A DNA stretch of 64,000 nucleotides, from positions 56,296,001 to 56,360,000 of the forward strand of contig CM114271.1 of NCBI GenBank assembly GCA_050084515.1, given 5' to 3'. Position 1 is the first letter of the stretch. The number at the start of each line of letters is the position of its first letter. The position numbers were made by a program, and so were the translations under genes. Below, one piece after another: positions 34,749 to 44,635 of the stretch. The notes beneath the pieces are model-generated. The model did not search any database, was not told the DNA's origin, and saw nothing but the letters and a program-made list of their open reading frames with translations. The stretch comes from Blasia pusilla. Its lineage: Eukaryota; Marchantiophyta; Marchantiopsida; Blasiales.

Positions 34749-35738
34749 GTGACACGGAGTGGAGTGAGATACCGAGGGGTTACCAATGAGGAGCTACCTC
34801 GACATCCATCCGTGGGTGGATCGTCATCACTACACACTGGGTCTGGTGACGAGATCGCAGACAGAGACAGTAGTACTTGGCAAAAGATGGACGACATGGG
34901 CCATCGGGGCATGCGTCATTTCTTGGGTATAGTGGGCACCATCGACTTAGATTATTTTATCGAGGATTTTGACACGTGGTGCGACTTCCAGGAGATACGG
35001 ACCCCGACACGGTTCAACCCTTTCATGGCATGGAAGGGGTTATTCCAACACTTGGAGGGTCCTCCGATGGATGACTACATGCAATTTTGATCACTGTATT
35101 CAGTAGAGATCGATGCCTGGAGGATGTATTGGGCTCTAGGGTATGTGTCCACTAGTGGTCGCGAGGCATATGATGGGATTGTGAGAGGAGAGAGACCCAC
35201 ACCATCATCCCGGAGACTAGATGGAGAGGAGGGCAGTGAGACAGGCGTTGTGGCGGAGATCTCTGGTGGTAGAGGGCTACCCAGCTTTAGCCCCACAGTG
35301 GAGTTCTTCCAACAGTTGGGGAAGAGCAACCAGGGCGTACGCACCGACAAGCTGAAGAGTCTACACGATTTTCAGCAACGATCGGGTGAGAGTCTGAGAG
35401 AGGCATTCACACGCATGAGGAGGCTGATCATTGCTACTTATGGAGTGACTGAGGCGTAGTCAGTCCAGTATTGGTATGGGGTTCTGGACCGAGAACTACG
35501 GAGGAGAGTCCGAGATGCGGTGCTGATTCACACAGCGAAGCCCACATTAAAGGTGGTCTTTGAGTTGTCTCAGCATATTGAGCTCAACATTAGTGAGCAG
35601 CAGGTAGTGACCGCTGGATTTTCTCGAGAGTCGACGGGTCCACGAGCGCCGGTGACCCCACAGGTGCCACAACGAGCACCAGTACCACGGGAGCGGGCGG
35701 TGTGCCTAGAGAGCAAGGCGGATACCGTGAGCCTATGA
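34749..35738 (+). pseudogene. gag (capsid part) of Ty3 element 1
   Basis: Three successive frames (34749-35090, 35124-35459, 35520-35738) give a gag-like protein. DYFIEDFDTWCDFQ and NPFMAWKGLFQHLEGPP at residues 60-110 of the first frame, and then LKSLHDFQQRSGESLREAFT and FTRMRRLI, follow the retrotransposon gag pattern (fixed tryptophans, then LxxFxQRxGESLxxAF). Stops at 35088 and 35457 interrupt it. A long leader of about 730 bases lies between the LTR and the first methionine. The capsid assembles the particle that holds the RNA. Confidence 0.7.
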
Positions 35739-35779
35739 GGCAACGACCCGTACCTACATATGTTGCCCAGTAGGGACCG

Positions 35780-36121
35780 ATGTGGTCTTGTTGGACGTGT
35801 GGAGGGGCCCATAGGCAGAGAGACTGCCCACAACATGGGAGAGGACCACGAGCACCTCCGATTGCTCAGGAGCCACAGAGGATGGCCCCACCACAACACC
35901 AGTGTGACTATTGCCACAGATATAGTCACACTAGGGATAGGTGTTTTGACCTTCGCCGAGAGGCACGTCCTGAGGTAGGCCGAGGGCCTGGGGGCGGTCG
36001 TCCTAGAGGAGGTCGGGGAGTTCTTCCTGGACATGGTGGTAGAGGACCACCACCAGGCAGAGGAGATGGAGGAGGAGTACCAGAGCCGACACTTCTCTCA
36101 TGCATCGATCAGTTGGAGTAG
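35780..36121 (+). pseudogene. gag nucleocapsid with two zinc knuckles
   Basis: The frame opens with CWTCGGAHRQRDC (CX2CX3HX4C) and then CDYCHRYSHTRDRC (CX2CX4HX4C), spaced by a proline/glutamine-rich linker. A glycine/arginine-rich tail follows (RGPGGGRPRGGRG, GHGGRGPPPGRGDGGG). Zinc knuckles and RGG-like tails bind the genomic RNA for packaging. The frame ends in a stop at 36119-36121. In the minus-strand element only the far end of this tail is kept. Confidence 0.8.
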
Positions 36122-36181
36122 AGGATTGCTGCCATGACGATAATGCAGCTTAGGGAAGGCACAGAGCTGTGAGCAGCTAGT

Positions 36182-37230
36182 GTGACTCCAACTTCTACCT
36201 CTTACCCTGACCCGGGTGAGGATATTGCCAGTATGGGGTTTATGTGTAGTGCAACCCAGGTTGAGGCAGTTGCAGTGGTGACTCGGGGTGCTGCGAGAGG
36301 CACTGAGCCATCGAGAGGTGGAGTTGAGATTGACCCGCCAGAGGGGACCGATGGGCTACAGGCCAGGGTTCCCCAATTATTCACATTGTCGGAGGCACTA
36401 CACACACCATCGATGGTGCCTCGACGACCAGCATTGCCTATAGCTCAGGCAGGTGCGTCGACGTCACGAGGAGTTGGAGTGACAACTCCTATGCTAGCTC
36501 GAGTGGAGTCAGTGTCAACCATAGTGTTGGAGGTGGCCACCAGAGTGAGTCAGACTCCACTATTCTCCGCCATAGAGTTGGCGACGTTGGGAGTTGGACC
36601 AGTTGAGGTGTTCCGGCTGGCCGCCATGTTGTGTGAGCGTGGAGAGGTGACTGCTTCTTGTTCAGAGGTAGTTGAGGAGGTGGTGGACTTACCCTCAGAG
36701 TTGGTGCTTGGGACGTTCCCCACAGAGTCATGGCATGCGGCGGCGGCAAAGTTGGTAGATATGCCAGCTTGACCGGCCATAGAGCGAGCAGTGGTGACAC
36801 TTGGAGTAGTGTTACTGGATAATCAGCTGGAGTATTTCTCTTGGTTAGTCCGACGGGGATGGTATACCACCCGTAGCACGTCCTACGTGATTGGGGAGCG
36901 CAACCCTTGATGTTAGGGAAGGCGGTGTGTTTAGCGTTGGGGTTACGGAAGGCCGACATTGAGCCTTGTCCCTTCCAGATACATACCTCGATTGGGGGCG
37001 TGTCACCCATGCAGTATATGACTCGATAGGAGATAGTTCTTAGAGTCAAGCCAGAGCATGCACGGATAGTGCTATGGTGCGCACATGTGCGATTACGACG
37101 CCAACTGAGTCGTATGATGTGTTGGTGGGGAGTAGAGTGTTAAATCCCCTAGGATTCATCCTTGACTTTTGGGAGGAGACCATTGCTTATCGGCCAGGGT
37201 GACGGTCAGATGACGGGCGGATGAGTCAGT
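36182..37230 (+). pseudogene. Spacer and aspartic protease region of Ty3 element 1
   Basis: The 196-codon frame 36182-36772 matches, piece by piece, the minus-strand frame 58319-57618: both have PVEVFRLAA/PVKAFRLAA, LCER, and a VVLLDN-type continuation. After it, near 36890-36925, comes RDWGAQPLMLGKA. The partner element has LDSGAQPYPMLGKA, the classic retroviral-type protease D-S-G motif, so the catalytic serine is tryptophan here. IEPCPFQIHTSIGGVSPMQY-like sequence follows in both. The protease normally cuts the polyprotein; this copy should be dead. Confidence 0.6.
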
Positions 37231-37325
37231 TACTCGTGCAGTTTGCGGGAAGAGGTGGTCGATCACGAGGCGAGTCTATGACCACGTTGGCAGCTTTCAC
37301 AGGTAGTGTTAGCTAGCCAGGAGAG

Positions 37326-38545
37326 TTGTTAGAGGGGAACGCACATGCGGAGGATGTCCCAGTAGTGGATAGTCCCACGGAGAGACATGCCATGGCGAGT
37401 GTCTCTTCCCATGTTGGCGAGACCTCTTCACCATTGTGGGGTACGACTCAAGAGCTACAGAGGAGTGTTGAAAACCTGGTGAGGCAGGCGTGGAGTCATG
37501 CTTTTATCCTGGAGCAGCGAGAGTCACGTGGCGATCGGGCTCTTGGAGTGGAGACGTTGACCCCACTGGATACCACACCCATTGTGTGGCAGTGCCTAGA
37601 GGAGGGTGTTAGGGTGTTAGATCTCTTCGGAGGGATTAGCACCGGATTGGATGCACTATTGCAGGCGGGCATACCGGTGCATCTGTACCTTTATGTGGAG
37701 AGAGATGAGACCGCGCGGCGAGTATCATTACGTCACATGGCGAGATTGGTCCAGAGGTATCCTGAGTTGTTGCCGGTATCTGCAGTATTGGGATATCAAC
37801 ATACACTACCCCCCGACATCTCTTTGGTGGGTGGGGGTGCAGGATCTGGATAGAGTTGGCACCATTCATTTGGTCATTGCTAGATGGCCATGTCAAGGTC
37901 ATTCATAAGCTGGCCGAGGATTTGTATTGCAAGATCCGAGGTCAGGGATGTTTTGGGAGATGCTGCGAGTAGTACGACACTTGTAGGAGAGTCAGACATG
38001 TTCTCCAACGTACATTTTGGAGAATGTGCCGTTGTTGGGAGACACTTTTGCACGTGTGATGACGAGTGTGCATCAGGTGAGGTCCTGGTTAGGACCTCCT
38101 GTGTTGCTAGATGCGGAGAGAGTTGGATCACGTGCCCATTGTCCACGACTATGGTGGACGAACCTGATACCATCAGAGGTACTGAGTCGAGCATACGATG
38201 GAGTCCAGAGAGCACCACATCTCACAGTGGATGCTATTTTGGGCTCAAGGCGTCGACACGGGATGATAGACCACCCTTGGCGATGGCCAATAGGGTGGGG
38301 GAGTTGAGGGCAACCTTACCTAAGTTGGTGACCTTCCCAACATCCCATGCCTTTCGTGAGGGAGGGCCAGGCATGATTTGGGATGAGGTGACCGGAGCAT
38401 CAGAGGAGTCTACAACAGATGAGCGCAAGCGCGCCATGGGGTTTGCTATTGGTACTACGGTGGTGCCACGGATGACTGAGGCATCTCAGAGATAGGTGTT
38501 GGGGTAGGCGATAGACCTCAACTATCTCACATGGATAGTCATCCT
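37326..38545 (+). pseudogene. C5 cytosine DNA methyltransferase domain in Ty3 element 1 (DNMT3-like order)
   Basis: Motif I, VRVLDLFGGISTGL, lies at 37608-37650 and would bind S-adenosylmethionine; VERDE follows as motif II. After a frameshift near 37830, TIHLVIARWPCQGHS at 37858-37905 gives motif IV with the catalytic cysteine in PCQ. AGRGFVLQDPRSGMFWEMLR follows. ENVPLLGD at 38020-38043 is motif VI. PPVLLDAERV and then GSRAHCPRLWWTNL near 38085-38166 form motif VIII, strikingly like the AHRARYFWGN passage of DNMT3. A frameshift near 38255 leads to the target-recognition part (REGGPGMIWDE, DERKRAMGF). VLG.AIDLNYLTW at 38496-38534 is motif X. The order I to X is not permuted, so this is not a plant DRM. 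Stops at 37906-37908 and 37984-37986 show decay. It would add methyl groups to cytosine. Confidence 0.9.
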
Positions 38546-38819
38546 AGGTATGGCTGAGCACAGACAGATGCGAGTGTCATCCATGTCGTCATGTCCACGA
38601 GTTGGACCATTGCCTCAGTGGTCTGAGGCATTGGTGGGGCGAGGCAGTAGAGATAGGCACCCATGGACTTCCTGGGATGTCGTTCGAGCAGAGAGTGCGA
38701 AGGCGGCCAGAGTAGCACATGTTCATTTTTCGGATGTAGAGCATGGTGTAGGAGGTCAGAGTGGAGTGGCTGTTGCGTAGGTGGCTAGGGTTGCTTCATA
38801 GCAACCAAAGTCGGAGGTT

Positions 38820-39923
38820 GTGTCCTCTCCGAGTGAGGTCACGATGGAGACTTGGGAGCCTGTGATAGGTCTCAAGTTGATAGGAGGAGAGCGATGTATG
38901 AGAGACTTGGGTACGCTGAAGGGTCCCGGGATACAGATTGAGTTGGCTAGTGATACGCCAATCTTTTGTCGACCCTACAGGTATTCGGATATGGAGCGAG
39001 CCTTGATTCAGAGCAGAAGTCAGGACTTGTTGGAGGCAGGACTTGTGGAGTTATCACATGGGGAGTATGCATCTGCCACAATCATGCTGGAAAAGAAGGA
39101 TATGTATGGCAATTGGACGGATAGGCGGATGTGTGGAGATTACTATCCTATCAACTGACAGACAAGGTCAGATCGGTAGGCCATGCCTACTCTTGAGGAG
39201 ATCTTTGATGCGGTAGGGCATGCAAAGATCTTCAATACTTAAGGTCTCCGTGCTGGCTATCATCAGCTTCTTCTCAGGTTGGAAGACAAGGAGAAGACAG
39301 CATTCTGGGGGATAGATCAATTCGGGAGAGATTGCTTGTATCAGTGGCGGTTCTTACCATTTGGGTTGAAGAACGCGCGTGCAGAGTTTTAGAGAGTGAT
39401 GGATAGGATTCGGGCTGGCTTGGAGTTTGTACGACGTTACATAGATGATATTCTTATCTTCAGTTCCACGGTTGAGGAGCATAGGCGACACCTGGAGGAG
39501 GTGTTTCGGCGATTGCAGTTACATGGACTGAAGTTACATCCAGGCAAGTGCACATTCTTTCAGGAGCAGATTGAGTACTTGGGACACACCATATACCCGA
39601 GTGGGTTAGGCGTTCAGAAGACGAAGGTAGAGGCTATTGCGCAAATTCCATGCCCTATAGATGTGAGTCGAGTCCGAGCATTTCTTGGACTGGCGAACTT
39701 CTATCGACGATATGTGAAGGGTTTTAGTGCAATCGCAAAGTCTTTGACCTTGTTGACGAGACTTGATCAGGTTTGGTTGTGGGGAGATGATCAGGAGCAA
39801 GCATTTCAGGAGCTCAAGGACAGGTTGACGTCCTCGCCCATTTTACAAAGACCGGTTAGGGGTTGCCCATTCCAATTACATAGGGATTGGAGCATGTTGG
39901 GTCTAGGAGTAGTGCTTACTTAG
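38820..39923 (+). pseudogene. Ty3/gypsy reverse transcriptase of element 1
   Basis: One register with five in-frame stops carries the whole domain. DTPIFCRPYRYSDMERA and GLVELSHGEYASATIM open it, then KKDMYGNWTDRRMCGDYYPIN. GLRAGYHQL and AFWGIDQFGRDCLYQWRFLP-type sequence precede FGLKNARAEF. RRYIDDILIFS at 39428-39460 holds the catalytic aspartate pair. HPGKCTFFQEQIEYLGHTIY and FLGLANFYRRYVKGFS follow. Stops at 39156-39158, 39178-39180, near 39240, 39390-39392 and 39921-39923 would end translation; where the sister copy is readable, several sit at Gln or Trp codons. Confidence 0.9.
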
Positions 39924-40274
39924 AGGGATGACGAGGAGAGAGAGTTTTTTGTGGCTTACGCGAGCCGATCGAACAACAATGCAGAGGCAAAGTACAACTC
40001 CTACGAGGGAGAGTGCTTGGCTGCAGTGTGGGCCGTGGCACATTTCAGGTGCTATTTATTCGGCAACCCTTTCACACTTATCACTCATCATCAGCCGTTG
40101 AGGTGGTTGATGGAATCCGACAAGCTTACGGGAAAGCTTGCCAAGCGAGCTCTATTAATATGGGAGTATGAGTTTGAGGTGGTTCATAGGCCAGGTCGGC
40201 TGAACCAGGATGCGGATGGGTTGAGTCGTAACCCATGTACGAGTCATAACCCATGTCCGAGTCAACACAAATAA
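39924..40274 (+). pseudogene. Ty3/gypsy RNase H domain of element 1
   Basis: FVAYASRSNNNAEAKYNSYE, then GECLAAVWAVAHFRCYLFG and FTLITHHQPLRWLMES mark the RNase H of gypsy elements (usually DHxxLxWL; here HHQPLRWL). VVHRPGRLNQDADGLSRNPC closes it, the standard hand-off to integrase. After the stop at 40272-40274 a short AT-rich stretch (40275-40380) with a duplicated GACATGTAGTCATAT interrupts the frame before it resumes near 40385. Confidence 0.85.
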
Positions 40275-40779
40275 CATGTAGTCATATGAGTATAATGACA
40301 TGTAGTCATATTTAAATTTGTATATGTAGAGATTCTACAAAATTTTACTGAGAGTAACATTACATACATCATTCATATGTCCGAGTCATAACCCATATCT
40401 GAGTCAGAGAGACAACATAGGAGCTCGATGGCACGAAGAGAGTGATGAGGAGATGGTGCCCGTTTGGCATGCATCTGCCTATCTTTGTTGGTTGACTATG
40501 GCAGGTCAGCCACAAGTGATGACTCCGGTGGTGGGGTTGAATGATGAGTCTTTGGATCCGGAGGTCAGTGAGGAGGCGAAAGGTGGTCGTGATGTCCATG
40601 ACGACGTGGAGGTTGTGGAGTTCTTGGGCACTGGCGTCATAGCAAGCACAGTGAGTGCTAGGGAGCGGGATCGGATCCTACAGAGAGCCAGGAGGTTCAC
40701 GTGGGAGGGGAATCATATTTTGCGGGTATGGGGAGATGGTAGGATACGAGTGGTACCTCATCCTTCCTAGCGAGCACGT

Positions 40780-41601
40780 GTAGTGCGACATGCCCATGAG
40801 GAGTTGGGACATTTTGGAGTAAAGCGTACTTACAACTTACTCCAGGTTCAGTATTGGTGGCGCGGCATGCATACTAGGGTACAGCAGTTTGTGGCCAGAT
40901 GTATGGTATATGACAGAGTGCAAGCATCCTTCAATGCTCCCACTCCGTAGTTACATCCTTTGCCGATTATGGGTTTAGGTTATCGGTGGAGTTTAGACTT
41001 TGCGGGACCTTTGCCATTGACGGGGCGTCATCATAGGTACGTGTTGGTCATGGTGGAGCATTTCTCCAAGTGGATAGAGTTGGTGGCACTACCGGACAAG
41101 GCGAGCAAGGGAACAGCTTATGCGTTTCTTGATCGTGTGCTTAGTCACTTTGGTGCACCAGCGGAGGTGTTGACTGACCAGGGTACCGAGTTCAAGGGAG
41201 AGTTCCAGGCCTTGTGTGATCAAGTGCTGATAGATCACCCCACCACGTCCAGAGATCATCCTGAGGCGGATGGGTTGGCGGAGAGAGTGGTACAGAGAGT
41301 GAAGAGAGGATTGCGCAAGTATGGCTTGCAGCGAGGACAGTTGAGCGAGTGGGACCTACAGTTGCCATGGTTGGCTATGGGTTATCGCTTTAGTCGGAAG
41401 GCATCCTTGGCGTCATTTTCACCGTACTTTTTGCTCTTTGGGAGAGAGCCAGATTTATCTGCAGCCATTCGACGTGACATGGCAGAGGTGTTAGATCTTG
41501 ATGATCCAAATGTGTGGGTACAAGCATGTTCTCAGAGGGCGGAGGTTTTTCGTAGAGTTATGCCTATGGCCTTTGAGAACTTAGCTATTTCTCGACATTG
41601 A
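40780..41601 (+). pseudogene. Integrase of Ty3 element 1
   Basis: The zinc-binding N-terminus reads HAHEELGHFGVKRTYNLLQ and then RCMVYDRVQASF; the usual HHCC ends in CxxC, and the sister copy keeps CMVCDR, so the last cysteine has become tyrosine here. The core begins RWSLDFAGPLPL (first catalytic Asp), then LTDQGTEFKGEF (second Asp) and HPEADGLAERVVQRVKRGLR (Glu), the complete DDE triad with gypsy spacing. FSPYFLLFGREPDL is the usual post-core block. A TAG at 40948-40950 and a TGA at 41599-41601 interrupt it. Integrase inserts the cDNA into host DNA. Confidence 0.9.
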
Positions 41602-41607
41602 GATACA

Positions 41608-42033
41608 TTGAGGTACGCAACCATTCGTGGAGGAGGTCATCGTCCAGGGATTAGGAGGTTTCATCTTGGAGATTACGTGTATTTACAGCAGGTGACACCC
41701 ATGACGCTAGATGTCACTACAGGGCGCACAATCCTACGTGTGCGTGAGGTATTACCGACCGGAGTCCTCATGTTGGAGGGACAGGATGGTATGGTTTGGA
41801 AGGATCATGTGCGCAATTGTGCGCCATGTCATCTTTCGAAGGTAGACGGGACAATGGATCCGAGCTTGGCAGTGGTACCTGCAGGCTTGAGGTGTATGTT
41901 GTGCGGATCTGCGAGGGGTGCAGCCACCATGTTGGTATGTGATGGTTGTTCTCAAGGATGGCATATGTCATGTCTGACCCCCCCTCTTGATGTGGTTCCC
42001 ACGGGACGATGGATGTGTCCGAGATGTGTATAG
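41608..42033 (+). pseudogene. Integrase tail with a C-terminal PHD finger, element 1
   Basis: FHLGDYVYLQQVTPM and VLPTGVLMLEGQDGMVW are the GPY/F-like module of the integrase tail. At residues 96-141 follows a C4HC3 PHD finger: CMLC, then CDGC, then HMSC, and finally CPRC just before the stop. The preceding tryptophan in GWHMSC and the W in RWMCPRC are also conserved. PHD fingers bind histone H3 tails, often by the methylation state of lysine 4. Here it takes the place that a chromodomain holds in chromoviruses, so it probably steers integration. The frame is intact over 141 codons. Confidence 0.9.
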
Positions 42034-42114
42034 GGTAGTAGGTTATGTCAGAGAGATGTGATATTTTCTATCTGGAGTTGGGGGGATCCAAGTGCCAGCT
42101 AGGGGGGCGGTTGT

Positions 42115-42565
42115 ATGATCTCCATGTATATGTGTGGGTTGATTTTTGTACATGTGTGGATCGACTCGTGTGTGGGGAAGATCGGTGTTGTGTGGTGTAG
42201 ATGTGACCAGCAATGTATGTTGTGTAGCGATATATATACGCACGACTGCTGTTACATCTAAGTAGCCGATAGGCCGAGATCTATCGTGGATAGGGTATAG
42301 GAGCCAGCAGACTATCTTGAGTGTAACTTTGTCCTACGGTGTCAAATGAGGTTGAGGATAGGTCCATTGTGTCAGGAACGTTGTTTCTGACAACTTTCAT
42401 GTTGAGGTCTTTCATAGCCGGGTGCCTTGTTGACCAGGTCACCCGCCCCTAGTAACCTGTGCACGCATGTTACCAAGGAGAGGGCTATTTTTAGGGGAAG
42501 AGCCTTTTGGCTCTTCCCAACCCTATATAAGAGAGGAAGATGGCTTTCCTAAGCCATCTTTCTCA
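42115..42565 (+). repeat. 3' LTR of Ty3 element 1
   Basis: A G-rich tract, CTAGGGGGGCGG (42100-42111), precedes the LTR, as a polypurine tract should. The LTR then starts TGTATGATCTCC and runs to TTTCTCA at 42565. Its right 316 bases match the 5' LTR. Its left 133 bases (42115-42247) are repeated at 42724-42858, outside the element. TATATAA lies at 42524-42530, preceded by the hairpin GAAGAGCC-TTTT-GGCTCTTC (42497-42516). Confidence 0.6.
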
Positions 42566-42723
42566 TGTTGGGCCGTTGGAGCACCTCTTTTGTATATGTG
42601 TGAGATAGGACTAGGGTGCTAGCGTCCGGATTCCTTGATAGCACAGGATGGACGAGGCTCGATATACCGATGAAGATTGAGGAGTGGAGTTTTAGGCCAG
42701 GTGTGCCATTTTTCTCTTTTATT

Positions 42724-42858
42724 GTGTGATCTCCATGTATATGTATGAGTTGATTTTTGCACATGTGTGGATCGACCCGTGTGTGGGGAAGATCGGTGTT
42801 TTGTGGTGTAGATGTGACCAGCAATATATGTTGTGTAGCGATATGTATGCGCACGACA
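42724..42858 (+). repeat. Second copy of the left LTR segment
   Basis: This matches 42115-42247 with about ten differences: both have GATCTCCATGTATATG, GTGTGTGGGGAAGATCGGTG and ATGTTGTGTAGCGATAT. It may be the start of another LTR copy or a duplicated LTR end. Similar spaced repeats occur in the LTR-like blocks at 1490-2512 and 50215-51012, which suggests that the arrangement is a family trait. Confidence 0.7.
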
Positions 42859-43349
42859 TTGTTGATGGTATTATTTTTGGAAAAAAGAGAGCTCATGGAC
42901 CACATAACTACTTAATAAATTGAAATTTTCCATAATTAAAAAAGTTGGGCACAAGGGGACTACAACTTGACTTGGAAATCAACTAAGCATTTGGGGGTTC
43001 TCAGTGTTTGAGGTCATAACCGCTAGACTCAAGATACATTTGGGATAAATAAGGTGGCATTGGAAAGCTTGTGAGGTGAAAATTCCAATGCACTTAAGAT
43101 TTAAACAAACACAGGAGCAGAGATCTAGAAACAATCCCAAGCTATAAGAATGATAGTTTGGTTTAGGGCTCCAAGGAGCGGCCCAAGAGGACTTTCCTAA
43201 AGGTAAGGAGGGGGTTGGGATCTCTAGAACTATATACAAGGGGGAGGGTCTCCAGGCTTGTTTGGAACGTGAATCCCACCTTGGAGAATCATGGGATGAA
43301 CCAAAGGCACGAGATGGATCGAGAGATTGGGTTTGAGGCAAGGTTGCAT

Positions 43350-43640
43350 GTGGACAAAGTCCGTGTCCGTGGACATGTCCATGTCCGTGGACTTATGTCC
43401 GTTCTATGGAAGGACTTCTCCGTATGGGTCCCACCTTTCCCTTCTTTCTCATTCCCCTTACTTGCCTTTGTGTTCCATACTCCCCCGTTTCTTCCTCCCT
43501 CCACCTCCACTTCCTCCTCACTCATTGCTCCTCTCATCATTGCATTTCCTTCCATCATGGACTAAAAGTGTGGGTCCCACCTCTTGGAACCCATGTCCGT
43601 GGACATGTCAGACTTGTCCGTCCATGTCCGTCATAAGGAA
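43350..43640. repeat. Cluster of the palindromic motif ATGTCCGTGGACAT
   Basis: Variants of GTCCGTGGACATGTCC occur at about 43361-43400 and again at 43593-43640, bracketing a C/T-rich stretch. The phrase GTGGGTCCCACCT also appears twice (near 43427 and 43570, the former as ATGGGTCCCACCT). Related phrases, CGGACATG and GTCTGCGGACATG, lie at 14293-14345. The units are not a perfect tandem array. Confidence 0.5.
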
Positions 43641-44635
43641 GGATTTGTCCGTTTTTGTGCAACCATGGTTAGAGGGTGGACACCAAGCCAATTCTATCCA
43701 ATGTTGACAACAATCTCGGACCTTGACCCGTGAATCAGATATTCAATCTCGGACCCCTGTTTAGAGACTCGTTCGATGTCCATTAGGCAGATGGGACCGC
43801 CATGCATACAACTTTTATTTTAGGTTTCTAGACTATCAAGGAAGTGCATCTCAAGTCTTGGATGACTTTCTTGTGTTGGGGAGTGAGGGGTTGGGTTGGT
43901 ATCTGACCCACCTAGTTCGGTTGAGCTTGAAGGATGGTCGAAAACCATGACTGGGAAGATACAAGTTTGGTTGATCCAAAGTGTGGCTAATGTGAGTGTG
44001 TTTGGGTGCAGATCAATAACGAGAAAGTAACTTATTGAATGCAAGCTTCCGTGACACATAAGACCGACGTTCAAGAGGAGTAGACACACGACAATGAATA
44101 TCTTCCCTCATTATTTACCTTTTCTGAATCCTTCCCCTATTTTAAAACCCATATGAAACACCACTAGCTACTAATGCTTCTGATTGACCATGTATATTGT
44201 CATCCTCTATTGTGTAACCAACTTGACCGCTCCTTATTGGACGTTGAATTAAAAATTTAACTAGTTGTATTTTAAGGGGATTGGAGATCCTATGAGGAAC
44301 CTAGATTTCTTGAAGTGAATGAGGGAAAAATCTGAATGCTAAAAGCACACAAACTTTCAGACTCTCTTCATAACATAATCTCATGATCAAACGATAGGGA
44401 TTTTGCAGTGAACTCCTATAAACTTCCACATAATTGCAGATGTTCTTTTAGAGTATGGGTATGTAGGTCATGGAGTTCTTGTAGTGGATTATGAGTACAT
44501 AAGGTCCCATAAGATCTCAAGTGAATTGGGCTACGATAAAATTTTGATTATTGCATGTATTAGTCCAATATAAGAACACGAGTAATGTGGAGCTTGTGCG
44601 ACTTTCATCTTTGGGCAACTCTTTTGAAGTTTTCA

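Larger units (their letters stand above)
33700..42565 (+). mobile_element. Ty3/gypsy element 1: gag - PR - DNA methyltransferase - RT - RH - IN - PHD
   Basis: The element is bounded by 316-base direct repeats (33700-34015 and 42250-42565) that begin TG, end CA and carry the same TATATAA box. Between them, in order on the plus strand: gag with two zinc knuckles, an aspartic protease region, a C5 cytosine DNA methyltransferase, RT, RNase H, an HHCC/DDE integrase and a PHD finger. Retrotransposon-encoded C5 methyltransferases have been reported, from memory, in charophytes and dinoflagellates. The 3' LTR appears longer on its left (from about 42115, after a G-rich tract) than the left LTR, whose first 135 bases are missing. 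In-frame stops and frameshifts throughout make the copy inactive. Confidence 0.9.

Noticed and set aside
35570-36034. 154-codon minus-strand frame in gag
   Set aside because: Shadow of the zinc-knuckle region on the plus strand.
36489-37049. 186-codon minus-strand frame in Ty3 element 1
   Set aside because: Shadow of the plus-strand protease region, which matches the sister element; the minus frame has no counterpart there.
37326-38545. Host DRM or chromomethylase gene inserted by chance
   Set aside because: Motifs run I to X without the DRM permutation, no chromodomain lies between motifs, and a second diverged element carries the same domain at the same place.
42250-42565. Solo LTR of another family inside the 3' flank
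   Set aside because: Its partner at 33700-34015 sits exactly where the 5' LTR of the same element belongs, and no target duplication flanks 42250-42565.
33700-42565. tRNA primer-binding site after the 5' LTR
   Set aside because: The bases after 34015 do not match a usual initiator-Met PBS (TGGTATCAGAGC-like), so none is annotated.
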